Source: Anaspis maculata | Lineage: Eukaryota > Arthropoda > Insecta > Coleoptera > Scraptiidae | Assembly (NCBI GenBank): GCA_949128115.1 | Contig: OX421962.1 | Location: 57,515,787 to 57,579,786, forward strand | Length of the DNA stretch: 64,000 bases | Direction: 5' to 3' | Shown here: positions 1 through 11,477 of the stretch, in pieces | Layout: every line of letters starts with the position of its first letter | How positions within the stretch are numbered: the stretch's first letter is position 1 | Position numbers and translations under genes: made by a program | Notes under the pieces: generated by a model | Seen by the model: only the letters and a program-made list of their open reading frames with translations | The model's database searches: none | What the model was told of the DNA's origin: nothing

Positions 1-1130
1 GATTATTAGTACATTTACATTTTTTGCAATTATCTCGAATCAAGGCGATCCCATCAAAAAACGGCTTGGTTCAAATGAAAGGCCATCAAATTGTCTACAA
101 AAAAGTTGCGTATCGCTTTTACGTATCTGTCATAACTTTGGAGAAATTGGCCTGTGAGCGTCAGGTGTGAGTCGTGGAGGAGATATTTTATTTCTCACGG
201 TGTTTTTGAAGAATCGCGAAAAACTACAATGCATGCAGTACTGTTTAGTTGATCTTCGTTAATGAATAAAAAAAAATTGAAATTTTTTGGCCTTCACTTC
301 AGAAAATATGGGGGGGTCAAAGGGAAAAAATTGAATCTCTAGTATTTCGGTTATTTGATGAAATTTTGAAAACATTTTTATTTAGAAGGAATTATGAGTT
401 ATCCATTTATGATACAAGGTGCAAAAGACAGACCAACCATTGTACAGGGCGAGTCTGTACCCCGGATTTTCTCAGACCGCGCGTAAACCTGCAAAGCGCA
501 TCTCAACACCTGAAAATGTCCGTAACCAACACAACGAGAATCAGAGCAATGGGTAACCTGAACTGGTTTGTCTGTCACTCATTGTTCTGATTTTGGTAGT
601 GTTGGTTACGATTATTTTCAGATGTTTAGATGCGGCTTTGCAGATTTACGCGCGGTCTGAAAAAATCCGGGGTACAGACTCACCCTGTTGAATGATTGGT
701 CTGTCTTTTGCACCTTCTATCATAAATGGATCACTCATAGTTCCTCACAAAGATGTTTTCAAAAACTTTTAAATAACCGAAATACTAGAGGTACAATTTT
801 TTCCCTTTGACCCCCCCATATTTTCTAAAGTGAAGGCCACTAATTTTTTTTTAATTTTTCCATTAATTAACAAAGATTAACTAAACAGCACTGCATTGTA
901 GTTTTTCGCGATTCTTTAAAAACACCGTGAGAAATAAAATACCTTCTCCACGACTCACAACTGATGCTCACAGACCAATTTCTCCAAAGTTATGACTGAT
1001 ACGTGAAAGTGATACGCAACTTTTTTGTAGACAATTTGATGGCCTTTCATTTGAACCAAGAGCCGTTTTTTGATGGGATCGCCCTAATCCGAGATAAATG
1101 CAGAAAATACTTCAAATGTACCAATAATCC
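1..1130. repeat. Long inverted repeat (fold-back), left end cut by the window edge
   Basis: Bases 1-550 are repeated in inverse orientation at about 580-1130, with only about 28 bases between the arms. The first bases (GATTATTAGTACATTT) pair with the bases ending at 1130 (AAATGTACCAATAATC). Pairing continues through the segments with TTTTTGATGGGATCGCC, the poly-G run near 310 and the poly-C run near 820. Arm identity looks about 85-90 percent, so the palindrome is not fresh. No open reading frame of note is present. The left arm may continue beyond the window, so the true end and any target duplication cannot be seen. It is probably a non-autonomous fold-back DNA transposon. Confidence 0.85.
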
Positions 1131-2443
1131 AAGATGGCGGCGATTCCACACCCTCTATCGATGGGGACTTTCTACACAGTAATCAGCAAGCTTTCGAGAA
1201 CATCTCTACCAATTTTCAGAACTACACTATTTATTTTCGCTATTCTCCTAAATTATGCTTTCATTGACTGGGCTATTATTGTTATTCCCGATCACAGTAG
1301 CCATTCGTGAAGCTTGTGCAAAAATTGTCGGAATAACTTTGATCTCTTATGGTATTATGTATGATCATTACAGAATGAAGGAAATCACGAGTTTTCCTCG
1401 CTTCAGAAAGTGCCAATGTTGAAAATAAGTGCGTGTGGATGAGACTACAGATAAAAATATTATTGGAAAGCACTTGAGACACGTTGGAAGATATATTATT
1501 AGAATTAAATACGACATAATAAATTTAAGTTATGGTCTCGTGTGAATTACCTACAAGATCACATCAGTTAGAAATGGAACTTACATGTTTGAAAAAAGCT
1601 AAATTCTCAAATTTGATATTGAGCTCTGCAGAGGTCATGGTTAACTATCTGTATTATTACGCACATCCGTGAAATGTTTTGTATCCCTGTCTATTTTAAA
1701 AATAATTATTATTAATTAAGAACTTATTTCGTCAAGTTCCATTGATTGAAGTCACGCTCTTCTTTAAAATAAGTAATAATTGTAAAATGACAGAGGATAG
1801 TCGTTTAAGGAGTTTTAAACAGTTCAAATGCATTATTATTGCGTAAGACTACTGACAAACATTATTTCGACTTTTATACGTAGAGTCGTAGTAGGTGTAG
1901 GTAGGTACTAAAAGTGAAGGAAATGTCGCAGTAGGATAGGGCAAGCAAGCAAAAAAATGGCCTCGTCACGACAGATTACTGGCATTGCATACAGGTTTTT
2001 CAAAGTTAAATAGCGTCCTTTCAGGAAAAGATGGTAAAATTCAAAAGTAGTAGCCTTTCTCGAAAAACTATTTGTCAGAAACGAATAATACCGGAGATAT
2101 AGGCGTTCAGAGTTTAGCTTTATAAGTCGATTTCTCAACAATAAAAAAGATCCCTGAAAACTTCTCGTTTTTTAGAAAAACTGGTGGTTTTATCACCAGT
2201 AAAACACTTAAAAAATCCATTTCAATAAAGGAATCATTAGCTATCTTGGATTTTAATTTTTAGGCTTTTGAAAGTGGTATTTTCAAGATGTTTTCTGAAG
2301 TTTCAACCTCAAATATCGCAAAAATGAAGCCTCTAATCAGAATTTTGCAGCTGAAACTTTTTGTTCCAAATTAAACGTTAAATTTTGAAATATGAACAAT
2401 TCACAAAATCACTCAAGCATGCGGGGTAAAAACTAGAAGTAAA
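1131..2443. other. No gene; partly a diverged repeat shared with 52128-52312
   Basis: No convincing coding exon is seen. Bases of about 2240-2430 match, in the same orientation, the interior of the palindromic element at 51572-52610 (shared stretches include TGGATTTTAATTTTTAG and the segment before GGGGTAAAAA). That part is therefore a repeat fragment. AAGATGGCGGC at 1131 borders the preceding inverted repeat. Confidence 0.5.
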
Positions 2444-3221
2444 CAAGCGAATATGCCTCATGGGCATGAGGCTCAGTAGCGCACTTCCTTTTTGGAGGAT
2501 TAGTGAACGCAAGATGTTAAGTGATTAGGGTTCTACCGTCTTGGGCAAAAAATTGCAATATGGCGGCCAAAATATCGACAGAATCATGAAATTCGGCTTG
2601 AAAATCAAAATGATCGTACTAGACAAGGGTAAGTTCCAAGTTTCATGAAAATCGTTCCACTAACAAGAGATTTCAATATGGCGGCCAAGATGGCGGCAGA
2701 ATTATGAAACTCAGCTTGAAAATAGGAATGATCGTACGAGACAAGCGTAACTCTCAAGTTTCATGAAAATCTTTCCACTTATAAGAGATTTCAATATGGC
2801 GGCCAAGATGGTGGGGCAATCATAAAATTTGGCTTGAAAATAAGAATGATCATACTAGACAAGGGTGAGTTTCAAGTTTCATGACAATCGTTCCACTAAT
2901 AAGAAATTTCAATATGGCAGCCAAGATGGCGGCCGAATTATGAAAGCCAACCTGCCTATTTGGTCCTTGAGGACCTAAGCTATCCACCGGATAAAGTTCA
3001 ATCTTCAACGGCTGTAGCTTTATTTCCCGAGGAGAAGTTCAACTTCATCGAAGTGCACAGGAGATCTCTGTTTTTTGAGAATAATGATAACGATGTATGG
3101 ATAACAAAAATAGTGCCCATTGGCCACCCTTGGAGACATCAGCTATTAATCGGAAAAAAGTTCCAAGACTCTTGTTTCAATTCTCGAGAAGGAGTACAGC
3201 GTCTTAATTTCTGCACGGACT

Positions 3222-3223
3222 CG

Positions 3224-3269
<46 letters not shown>
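3222..3269. repeat. (GACA)n microsatellite, copy 1
   Basis: About eleven GACA/CAGA units. It is matched by a shorter array at about 4386-4425 in the second copy of the 1.16 kb duplication. Confidence 0.95.
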
Positions 3270-3270
<1 letters not shown>

Positions 3271-4385
3271 CGGCCACATAAGCGTCATTCTGTTACTTAT
3301 ATAAAAAAATGTGCTCCAACTGATTTCGACCTCCTGAACACGAATATCGGGTTCACTTTTGAATTGGAACATTTCTTTTTTATCGAAAAACCGAAAAAAT
3401 GGTAGCCTTGTCACATGATTTTTAGTGATACCTACCTACTTTTTTTTTGTTATTGAGCGAACATGTTTCGTAATTTGAGTGCCATTATCCGTCAGGTACC
3501 TAGTATTGGCTATTTCAAAATGTTCAATTACTATTTCGGCACGTCTGATTTTAAATTTGTAGGGTCGTGTAATATGCGCCGAGCCGTGGCTTTGCGGCCG
3601 TTTTCAACAAGCGAATATGCCTCATGGGCATGAGGCTCAGTAGCGCACTTCCTTTTTGGAGGATTAGTGAACGCAAGATGTTAAGTGATTAGGGTTCTAC
3701 CGTCTTGGGCAAAAAATTGCAATATGGCGGCCAAAATATCGACAGAATCATGAAATTCGGCTTGAAAATCAAAATGATCGTACTAGACAAGGGTAAGTTC
3801 CAAGTTTCATGAAAATCGTTCCACTAACAAGAGATTTCAATATGGCGGCCAAGATGGCGGCAGAATTATGAAACTCAGCTTGAAAATAGGAATGATCGTA
3901 CGAGACAAGCGTAACTCTCAAGTTTCATGAAAATCTTTCCACTTATAAGAGATTTCAATATGGCGGCCAAGATGGTGGGGCAATCATAAAATTTGGCTTG
4001 AAAATAAGAATGATCATACTAGACAAGGGTGAGTTTCAAGTTTCATGACAATCGTTCCACTAATAAGAAATTTCAATATGGCAGCCAAGATGGCGGCCGA
4101 ATTATGAAAGCCAACCTGCCTATTTGGTCCTTGAGGACCTAAGCTATCCACCGGATAAAGTTCAATCTTCAACGGCTGTAGCTTTATTTCCCGAGGAGAA
4201 GTTCAACTTCATCGAAGTGCACAGGAGATCTCTGTTTTTTGAGAATAATGATAACGATGTATGGATAACAAAAATAGTGCCCATTGGCCACCCTTGGAGA
4301 CATCAGCTATTAATCGGAAAAAAGTTCCAAGACTCTTGTTTCAATTCTCGAGAAGGAGTACAGCGTCTTAATTTCTGCACGGACT

Positions 4386-4387
4386 CG

Positions 4388-4425
<38 letters not shown>
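4386..4425. repeat. (GACA)n microsatellite, copy 2
   Basis: The same array as at 3222, two units shorter, which accounts for the whole length difference between the two 1.16 kb copies. Confidence 0.95.
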
Positions 4426-4426
<1 letters not shown>

Positions 4427-5481
4427 CGGCCACATAAGCGTCATTCTGTTACTTATATAAAAAAATGTGCTCCAACTGATTTCGACCTCCTGAACACGAA
4501 TATCGGGTTCACTTTTGAATTGGAACATTTCTTTTTTATCGAAAAACCGAAAAAATGGTAGCCTTGTCACATGATTTTTAGTGATACCTTCCTACTTTTT
4601 TTTTGTTATTGAGCGAACATGTTTCGTAATTTGAGTGCCATTATCCTTCAGGTACCTAGTATTGGCTATTTCAAAATGTTCAATTACTATTTCGGCACGT
4701 CTGATTTTAAATTTGTAGGGTCGTGTAATATGCGCCGAGCCGTGGCTTTGCGGCCGTTTTCAAAAATCGATAACAATTGACCTAACGGTCGGATCGAAGT
4801 GGGGTTTTTGTCAAAAGAAAGTTCAAATTGTTCTCTAAATATAATGCCGTACATGCAGTGATGTATTTCATTAAGAAATTGTAGTTACCTGCATATCGCA
4901 ACTTTCTACATCTTACCGCGAATGCCAGCACTTGATCGGCGAAGCCGCCCTACACCAAAATGTTATTTTTGTAATTGTTCATGATTATTTCGGCAACATT
5001 TTTCTTGATTCGCGTACCAAGGCCATGAGCTACCCATTCAAGTTGAAATATTTTCTGTATTGAATTTCGTTTTGTTCGGAGGAAAGGATATCAAGCACCA
5101 GCAAGCAACGAATAAATCATTTGCGGCCGAGCCGTAGTTTCGGAGTCATTTTCAAAAATCAATAACTACTAATCGGCACCTCGCACCGATGTGAAATTTT
5201 CATTAAAATAAAGTTCAAATCATCCTCTAAATATAACTCCGCATATGTATTATGGTAAAATGATAAGATCGGGTACTTCCTCGCATGTGATAACTTTCGA
5301 GATCAGGCCGGCTTCTGAAATGCAGCATTCAACGGCGATGCCGCGTCACACTAAATTGTTATTATTGTCATTGTTTATTATTATTTCGTCAAGATTTTTC
5401 TTGGTTCGGGATACAAGGTCATGAGCTACCCAATGGAGTAAAAATTTTTCGCAAAAACCTTTTCGTCTAGGACTAGATGCG

Positions 5482-5531
5482 GGGACGGACGGACGGACGG
5501 ACGGACGGACGGACGGACGGACGGACGGACA
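5482..5531. repeat. (GGAC)n microsatellite
   Basis: About twelve GGAC units near the end of copy A of the 0.81 kb duplication. Reverse-strand frames through it read Pro-Ser-Val-Arg repeats and are not genes. Confidence 0.95.
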
Positions 5532-6293
5532 AAGCGAGGACAAAAGCGCCTTCCCGTTTGGAGAAGTGCGCTAAAAATCGATAACAATTGACCTAACGGT
5601 CGGATCGAAGTGGGGTTTTTGTCAAAAGAAAGTTCAAATTGTTCTCTAAATATAATGACGTACATGCAGTGATGTATTTCATTAAGAAATTGTAGTTGCC
5701 TGCATATCGCAACTTTCTACATCTTACCGCGAATGCCAGCACTTGATCGGCGAAGCCGCCCTACACCAAAATGTTATTTTTGTAATTGTTCATGATTATT
5801 TCGGCAAAATTTTTCTTGATTCGCGTACCAAGGCCATGAGCTACCCATTCGAGTTGAAATATTTTCTGTATTGAATTTCGTTTTGTTCGGAGGAAAGGAT
5901 ATCAAGCACCAGCAAGCAACGAATAAATCATTTGCGGCCGAGCCGTAGTTTCGGAGTCATGTTCAAAAATTAATAACTACTAATCGGCACATCGCACCGA
6001 TGTGAAATTTTCACTAAAATAAAGTTCAAATCATCCTCTAAATATAACTCCGCATATGTATTATGGTAAAATGATAAGATCGGGTACTTCCTCGCATGTG
6101 ATAACTTTCGAGATCAGGCCGGCTTCTGAAATGCAGCATTCAACGGCGATGCCGCGTCACACTAAATTGTTATTATTGTCATTGTTTATTATTATTTCGT
6201 AAAGATTTTTCTTGGTTCGGGATACAAGGTCATGAGCTACCCAATGGAGTAAAAATTTTTCGCAAAAACCTTTTCGTCTAGGACTAGATGCGG

Positions 6294-6347
6294 GGACGGA
6301 CGGACGGACGGACGGACGGACGGACGGACGGACGGACGGACGGACAA
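6294..6347. repeat. (GGAC)n microsatellite
   Basis: Counterpart of the array at 5482 in copy B, one unit longer. Confidence 0.95.
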
Positions 6348-6394
6348 AGCGAGGACAAAAGCGCCTTCCCGTTTGGAGAAGTGCGCTAAAAAGC

Positions 6395-6718
6395 GGAGGC
6401 ACTCCCCATTATTCACGCCCCTGAAAATTTTTGATTAAACGCGTTATTTTGGTTTGATACCAACTTATTTCAGTAAGCTTTGGTTCGAATTTGAACTAAA
6501 TCGGTTGAGAAGTTCCAAAGTTATGACGAAAAATCGATTTTAAATTTAAGCTTTGACAAAACTCATTGTCGCTCAATTTGACGACACAACAAGAAACACT
6601 GCAGAATCATGCCTAATTCGGCTGGATGGTGCCGGATCAGATTGAACTAATTTTTCAAAACTCTTGAAGTTTCTCATCAAATCCTGAAAGAACGCAATTT
6701 AAATTTGAGACACCCTGT
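6395..6718. mobile_element. One arm of a TACAGGG-family element
   Basis: This stretch resembles the right arm of the palindrome at 51572-52610. Shared features include CCCCTGAAA, a segment with AAATCGGTTGA and TTATG, and the closing ACACCCTGTATAT. Only one arm is found here, so it is a truncated or solo copy. Confidence 0.55.
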
Positions 6719-7134
6719 ATATATTGCCCGGATTATTATTTTTATTTAATCACCAACACTATTTTCGTAATAATCCTTGACAGTGTTCGGAATGTCTATA
6801 GTTACAAATAAGGAAAAAAACAATTTTTGTACGTTGACTGTTCTTGAAGTTTGTTCAGCTATTTTTGAACGTTTAAGGTCGCAAAGTTTGATTTATTTCA
6901 GCATCTAATGCGTGCATTTCTCGAGACATTCCCATCACCTAAGCTGAAGTGAACCGGTGCAAAAGATAGTAGTCTTGATAGTAGTACATAGGTTGTAAGT
7001 ACCTACCTACCAAGGATAGTACCTAACACCTAAAAGAAAACAATGATCGATGTATTTATACCTACAATAATATACCTGCTATTGAAATTTGTTACCAAGA
7101 AAATTATTTCACCTATCAGTAGTTTCCTCACTTA

Positions 7135-7295
7135 CCTCGGGTTCCACCAAAATTTTACGAGCAGATTAAATCAATCACGCTGATAGTTGCTATGCACCAG
7201 CCAATAGAATGACCAGTTGCTTGGTTACTATGAGAGTGATAAAGTTATCGCGTTGATAAAAGCACAGAATAATAAAAGTTTGGTGGAACCCGAGG
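7135..7295. mobile_element. Short palindromic element (MITE-like)
   Basis: CCTCGGGTTCCACCAAA at the left end is exactly inverted as TTTGGTGGAACCCGAGG at the right end. The interior of about 110 bp has no coding capacity. It lies about 300 bp upstream of the first SERAC1 exon seen here, within the preceding intron. Confidence 0.75.
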
Positions 7296-7588
7296 TTGAA
7301 AGAGGTGAACCGTATGTAGTAAAATGACTACAGTGCTAAATTCGAAACAGAAATGATTCAGGAGCACGTAACAGTTTTTTTGTTGCTATTATTTCATTTT
7401 GTTGGAATGGTATTCACTATTCATACACACGTGTAGGCATGAAAAATCTGATAGGCACATTTTTAAAATGCTGGAACCGATGAAAATTAGATCACACGCG
7501 ATAGAGATGAGGAGGCCAACTCTGTCATTCAGTATAGAATAGAGATCAGTTGGAATTTATTATTATTACATTGGTGAATTTGTTACAG

Positions 7589-8649
7589 AACGGACATGGT
7601 GCAAAGGAGCGACGAAATGATCGATGAACTTGTGCAGCTAGGTGTTGGCAAAAAACCAATAATCTGGGTGGGTCACTCAAAGGGTGGTCTTTTCATCAAG
7701 CAAATATTACTAAATGGTAGGTGATATTCTTTATGTACCAAATAATACTATCTGTATGTTCTTATAGTCATCGACCATTAAGTTATTAAAAGCCACCAAC
7801 TGGTTCCACAACTCCAATCTCATATACTAAGCTAACCTGTTGAGTACATTCTCCAAATAATAAAAGAGTCAGACCGCTAGAGTTCTTCATTGTGCGTTTT
7901 TAGCACGAAGTACCTACATTTCGAACGCTTATTCTTATCTTTTACGTTTCGATCCTCTTTTCCCATCATCCACGTTTCGCAACCGTACGGTATGCGGTCT
8001 ATACGTACGGTCTTTTGTACACGTTCGTCCCGCGGTTCTCCTTTACCGTTTTCGTATGTTCCCAGAAGGGGTACCTACTAAATAAATTCCTTGATTGCAG
8101 TACGAGAAAGACACAGGGACCAACCCAAAATATGTGACGTATTCACCAACTCCAGAGGGATAATGTTTTACAGCGTACCCCATAAAGGTTCATACTTGGC
8201 CGACGTAACTTTGCCTCTTTTGCGACGGAGCGTTGAGCTGGTGGAAATACAGAGAAGTATGCTCCGGTGTTTGTAATCGAGGTATATTACCAGTGTTGAT
8301 TGCAATTATTTTTTCAGACTGCAATTTTGTCTTGGATCAACACAAAAGATTCCTGGAGATCTGCGAAAATGGCGATTTCAAAGCGGAAATCTTCAGCTTC
8401 ATCGAGACTTCCTTCACTTTCATGTCTTTCATGTACTTAAAAATCGTGGCCTATGAATCTGCCAGTACGTCTCCAGTTCTCAAGAATACTTGATAATGAT
8501 GATAAAAATATCTCTTTTTAGATCCTGATGTTGGCGTGAAATGCGACGTGCCTTTGGACCACAGAGAGATATGCAAACCTGCTGGCAGGGATTGCTTCTT
8601 GTACCTAGAACTGGTCAAGTTGATCAGGCGAGCTTATGGTAGTACATAA
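7589..8649 (+). CDS. SERAC1: SERAC1 (serine active site containing 1), C-terminal exons
   Basis: Four exons: 7589-7716, 8101-8256, 8318-8464 and 8522-8649 (stop TAA 8647-8649). All junctions have AG/GT signals and compatible phases, giving the last 185 residues. The alpha/beta-hydrolase nucleophile motif reads GHSKGG in WVGHSKGGLFIKQILL. It is followed by NSRGIMFYSVPHKGSYLAD, which supplies the conserved 'GI.FYSVPH.GS' block with the histidine. Vertebrate SERAC1 has Met where this has Lys in the nucleophile elbow. SERAC1 remodels phosphatidylglycerol at the mitochondria-ER interface and is needed for cholesterol trafficking (family knowledge). The remaining roughly two thirds of the protein should lie upstream; I found none of it in 1-7588, which is filled with repeats, so the preceding intron exceeds 7.5 kb. 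The three introns seen are short (384, 61 and 57 bp). The product name is nearly certain, the 7716/7717 donor slightly less so. Confidence 0.93.
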
Positions 8650-9176
8650 TGAGAAGTTTTTAACGTTGTAGTAAAGAAATTATACTATTATACTACCTAT
8701 GTATAGTCATAGGTACAACCTATCTACATAAAAAGCAAATTGTGATTATAGGAAAATAGAACTTGTACATACCGAACAGTGATTTTACCAATTAAGAACG
8801 CATGCAATGCAAGGAAAAGCCATTATCTCAAACATTTCACGTTATCATTCCGGTTTCAGTATTACGACGTGCGTCTATTTTTAGTTCTAACATTGACAGT
8901 GATTGTAATTTTTAAACACACAACTACTGTAGGTACTTAGTACAAAAACTTTTTCTTTATTTTCTGCCACTGTCAATTTATTCTTTAGTTCACCAAAAGC
9001 ACGTAGGTATCTAAAGATGGAGCATGAAGTTTGATGGTTTTTTACTTGTAGACTTGTAGAAGTTCTAACTTTTTACTGAACAGAGATTTAAAAAATGAAG
9101 CGCAGCTGATCAAGTTAATTTAATGAATTTAGGTTTTGTTATTGAAATTTTTATTATTGAGATTGGTAACTTCTAG
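8650..9176. other. SERAC1 3' flank
   Basis: AT-rich sequence after the SERAC1 stop with no open frame of note and no repeat that I recognise. It should contain the SERAC1 3' UTR; no clear polyadenylation signal was assigned. Confidence 0.4.
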
Positions 9177-9311
9177 GTACGGTTGCGGACTCATAAAAGT
9201 TTACACCGATGACAATCGTGTGGCCATGCCCATTCAAAATTACGTCAAAACTGAATTAGCATGGCCACTCGATCGCCGTCGGTGTAAACTTTTATGAGTC
9301 CGCAACCGTAC
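9177..9311. mobile_element. 135-bp near-perfect hairpin (MITE-like)
   Basis: The ends GTACGGTTGCGGACTCATAA and TTATGAGTCCGCAACCGTAC are exactly complementary. The arms are about 53 bp with only a few mismatches around a loop of about 29 bp. No coding capacity. A transcript would fold into a long hairpin. Confidence 0.9.
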
Positions 9312-9990
9312 TTATTAGAGTTTGCGCAATGCAATTTTCGTTATGCATATAATAGCTTACAAATGATCCTTATGGTCAGTTTTTTTAAAGAAAATGTGGT
9401 CAAAAGTGGTGATTGAGGTACTACTTTCTTCATCAACTTTGCAACCCCCCCCCCATACTACAACAACACATCCTTCTGTTGTCTATTGTACATTTCTGAA
9501 TCCCAAATGTACAAAAAAAATTTATAGCTATCATAAGGAGGAATTACATTGTGTAAACTCTCTGTTATTTACCTGCTTACTCCATTAAAATACTCGAGCT
9601 GGAAAATGTAGAAATTAGTGTATTTTGGCGTTAGATTGTGAAAATTTAGTGAATGTTTTCTTTGATTTGTTTGATTTTTTCATTTAATACTTACCAAATT
9701 TGAACTAACTAGATTAGCATTTGACTAGGATAAGTTTGTTTTGGTTTAAATTCTACTTCCATAAGTGCCACATTAGGTGTAAGGATAGGTGCTACATAAG
9801 TAATTTAGCCTTGATTGTGATATGAACTACAAATGAAACAGTGAAAATAAACCATATTTTAGCAATACATTACATTGCGTGCATTTTTTTTCTCGTTCTG
9901 TTTTTACCTTTAATTTTTTGTAGAAAATCTCGCCTCTATCGATAGAACAGTGCTGCCACTGCTATCGGTTTTCACGAGACTTTTAAACTA

Positions 9991-10036
9991 CTGTGTGTGT
10001 GTGTGTGTGTGTGTGTGACAGAGAGAGAGAGAGAAA
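9991..10036. repeat. (TG)n-(GA)n microsatellite
   Basis: About thirteen TG units followed directly by ACAGAGAGAGAGAGAG. Confidence 0.95.
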
Positions 10037-10163
10037 AAAAACTGTCATACTGAAAAATGACACGTCTCGCGTTTTCCCCAAATCCCCATAGGAAGTCGGA
10101 GTCGGAAGTGAAATGAAAACCGCTATTCCGATTGAAGGTTGCAGCATACTAATAAAAGGCTCT

Positions 10164-10496
10164 TCAAGAGTGAGGAATCAGTAAATACAAGTAGTGCCTA
10201 AGGGACAGCATCAAGAACACCTTTGGTACCAAAGTATCAGTAGCCCTGAAGGTCGGTATGACTATGACATGACACTGTGCGGCACACCTAATAGCGAGGT
10301 CACCGAGAAAATGCAATAGGAAGGTTTTCTCAGAATAACGTATACATATGTGTCCCAACTTTAACCCTACAAGAAATTGTGACTTCAGAATTTCCTCTCC
10401 CATCACGATACATCGAGAATCCGTTGAGGCCATCAAGTGATTGAAAACCTCCATAACACTCAATTGGGCTTCTGCCATTTTCGAGTTCCACCGCAA
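10164..10496 (-). CDS. Unidentified 110-codon open frame, possible exon
   Basis: The frame opens with a Met and has a mixed composition without low complexity. The first 35 residues (around MAEAQLSVMEVFNHLMAS) look protein-like, and a GT donor (GTAGGG) occurs after about residue 42, so it may be a first exon. I cannot assign it to a family. No partner exon was found on the minus strand to the left. It could equally be chance or a decayed repeat. Confidence 0.2.
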   Translation of the reverse strand: MRWNSKMAEAQLSVMEVFNHLMASTDSRCIVMGEEILKSQFLVGLKLGHICIRYSEKTFLLHFLGDLAIRCAAQCHVIVIPTFRATDTLVPKVFLMLSLRHYLYLLIPHS

Positions 10497-11477
10497 TACT
10501 AATTAACCACGTTTCACGTCAGGAGGACATTAAAAACCGCTTACTACTGATAAGATTTTTGAACGCGCAAGCAACAATCCGTGCCCTATCCGACATGTTT
10601 GTTTACATGCGAAGCGCATAGATAGCGAAGCGCATCAGCAGCGCCACCATCGGTAATGTTACTCGCCAATACGGAAGATTTGAGTTTGTGTTTATTTTAC
10701 AACTTGGGCAAAGTGATACCTTTTGGCAGCGTTAAGTTGACACAATCGAAAACCTGCCACAAAAGTCTGCTACTCTGCTAACAATCGGCGTTGAAATTAT
10801 GAATCACGCCTGCACCACAACCTCTGGGATCTCTGGGGGTTTCCCAGATTAAACCCGATTATTCACATTTCCCTCATGTTCTCATGCAGCAGCTATCGTT
10901 CCATCAACACCAAACAGCAAATATTGAGGTTGATTGGCAGTATTGGCACACGTTGACTGCTTTCTGACGTTCATGTATGGCAACCCGGTACATACTGCTT
11001 TTCGCGCGCTTATTTACTCGATTTGAACTGATGAACTGTGATGGGCTGAATTTCTATTTCATCCAAAGATTTTTTTAAATATTCTTTTAACTGGATAGTG
11101 GTTAATTTTATTCACTGAGGCATCGATCCACGCCAGCAAAATCGTATTTTGTATTTTTGTTCAAGACCTCATTTCATTCTAATTCAATAAGTAGTTTCAA
11201 AGTTATGAGGGGCTGAGATGTCATGAGAAAAAACGAATTTCGGAAAAAACCTTCAACCTTTTCAACGAGACAATTCATGAAGTTTTCTTGTTTTCTTTCA
11301 ATATATTCGACTTTCTTATGACCAGAGCCCCTCCCAACTTAGGAGCCACTGTTTTGATTTAAGTGAAATTCTACTTACCAGTAGAATCACTCAAAACAAA
11401 TCTCTGGCAAGTTACAGCCAAATACCTGAACGAATTATTAAAAAAATAAAATAAATAAATAACTCAAACTTTCTTTT
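10497..11477. other. No gene recognised
   Basis: A somewhat GC-richer patch near 10560-10680 with repeated AGCGAAGCGCAT motifs, followed by AT-rich sequence. No exon or element boundary was found. Confidence 0.4.

Larger units (their letters stand above)
2444..4763. repeat. Near-perfect tandem duplication, unit about 1.16 kb
   Basis: Copy 1 is 2444-3607 (1164 bp) and copy 2 is 3608-4763 (1156 bp). The 8-bp difference equals two fewer units of the internal (GACA)n array. Outside it I see only isolated substitutions, for example CCTACCTAC against CCTTCCTAC near 3430/4588 and CGTCAGG against CTTCAGG, so the duplication is recent. Each copy holds three to four imperfect units of about 120 bp beginning near CAATATGGCGGCCAAGATGG. 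This is followed by a 345-435 bp open frame that runs into the GACA array. That frame is duplicated with the unit and codes for nothing I recognise. Confidence 0.95.
4762..6387. repeat. Second tandem duplication, unit about 0.81 kb
   Basis: Copy A is 4762-5572 (811 bp) and copy B is 5573-6387 (815 bp). The 4-bp excess is one extra GGAC unit. Each copy is built of two diverged half-units of about 390 bp, seen for instance in the pair CAAGGCCATGAGCTACCC and CAAGGTCATGAGCTACCC. The half-units also resemble the end of the 1.16 kb unit (GCGGCCGTTTTCAA), so this and the preceding duplication form one higher-order satellite-like family. Confidence 0.93.

Noticed and set aside
2960..4561. Duplicate 114-145 codon frames ending in Asp-Arg-Gln-Thr repeats
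   Set aside because: The repetitive tail is translation of the (GACA)n array. The frame is present twice only because the DNA is duplicated, and it has no recognisable domain.
5346..6402. Reverse-strand frames with Pro-Ser-Val-Arg repeats
   Set aside because: They are translations of the (GGAC)n microsatellites.
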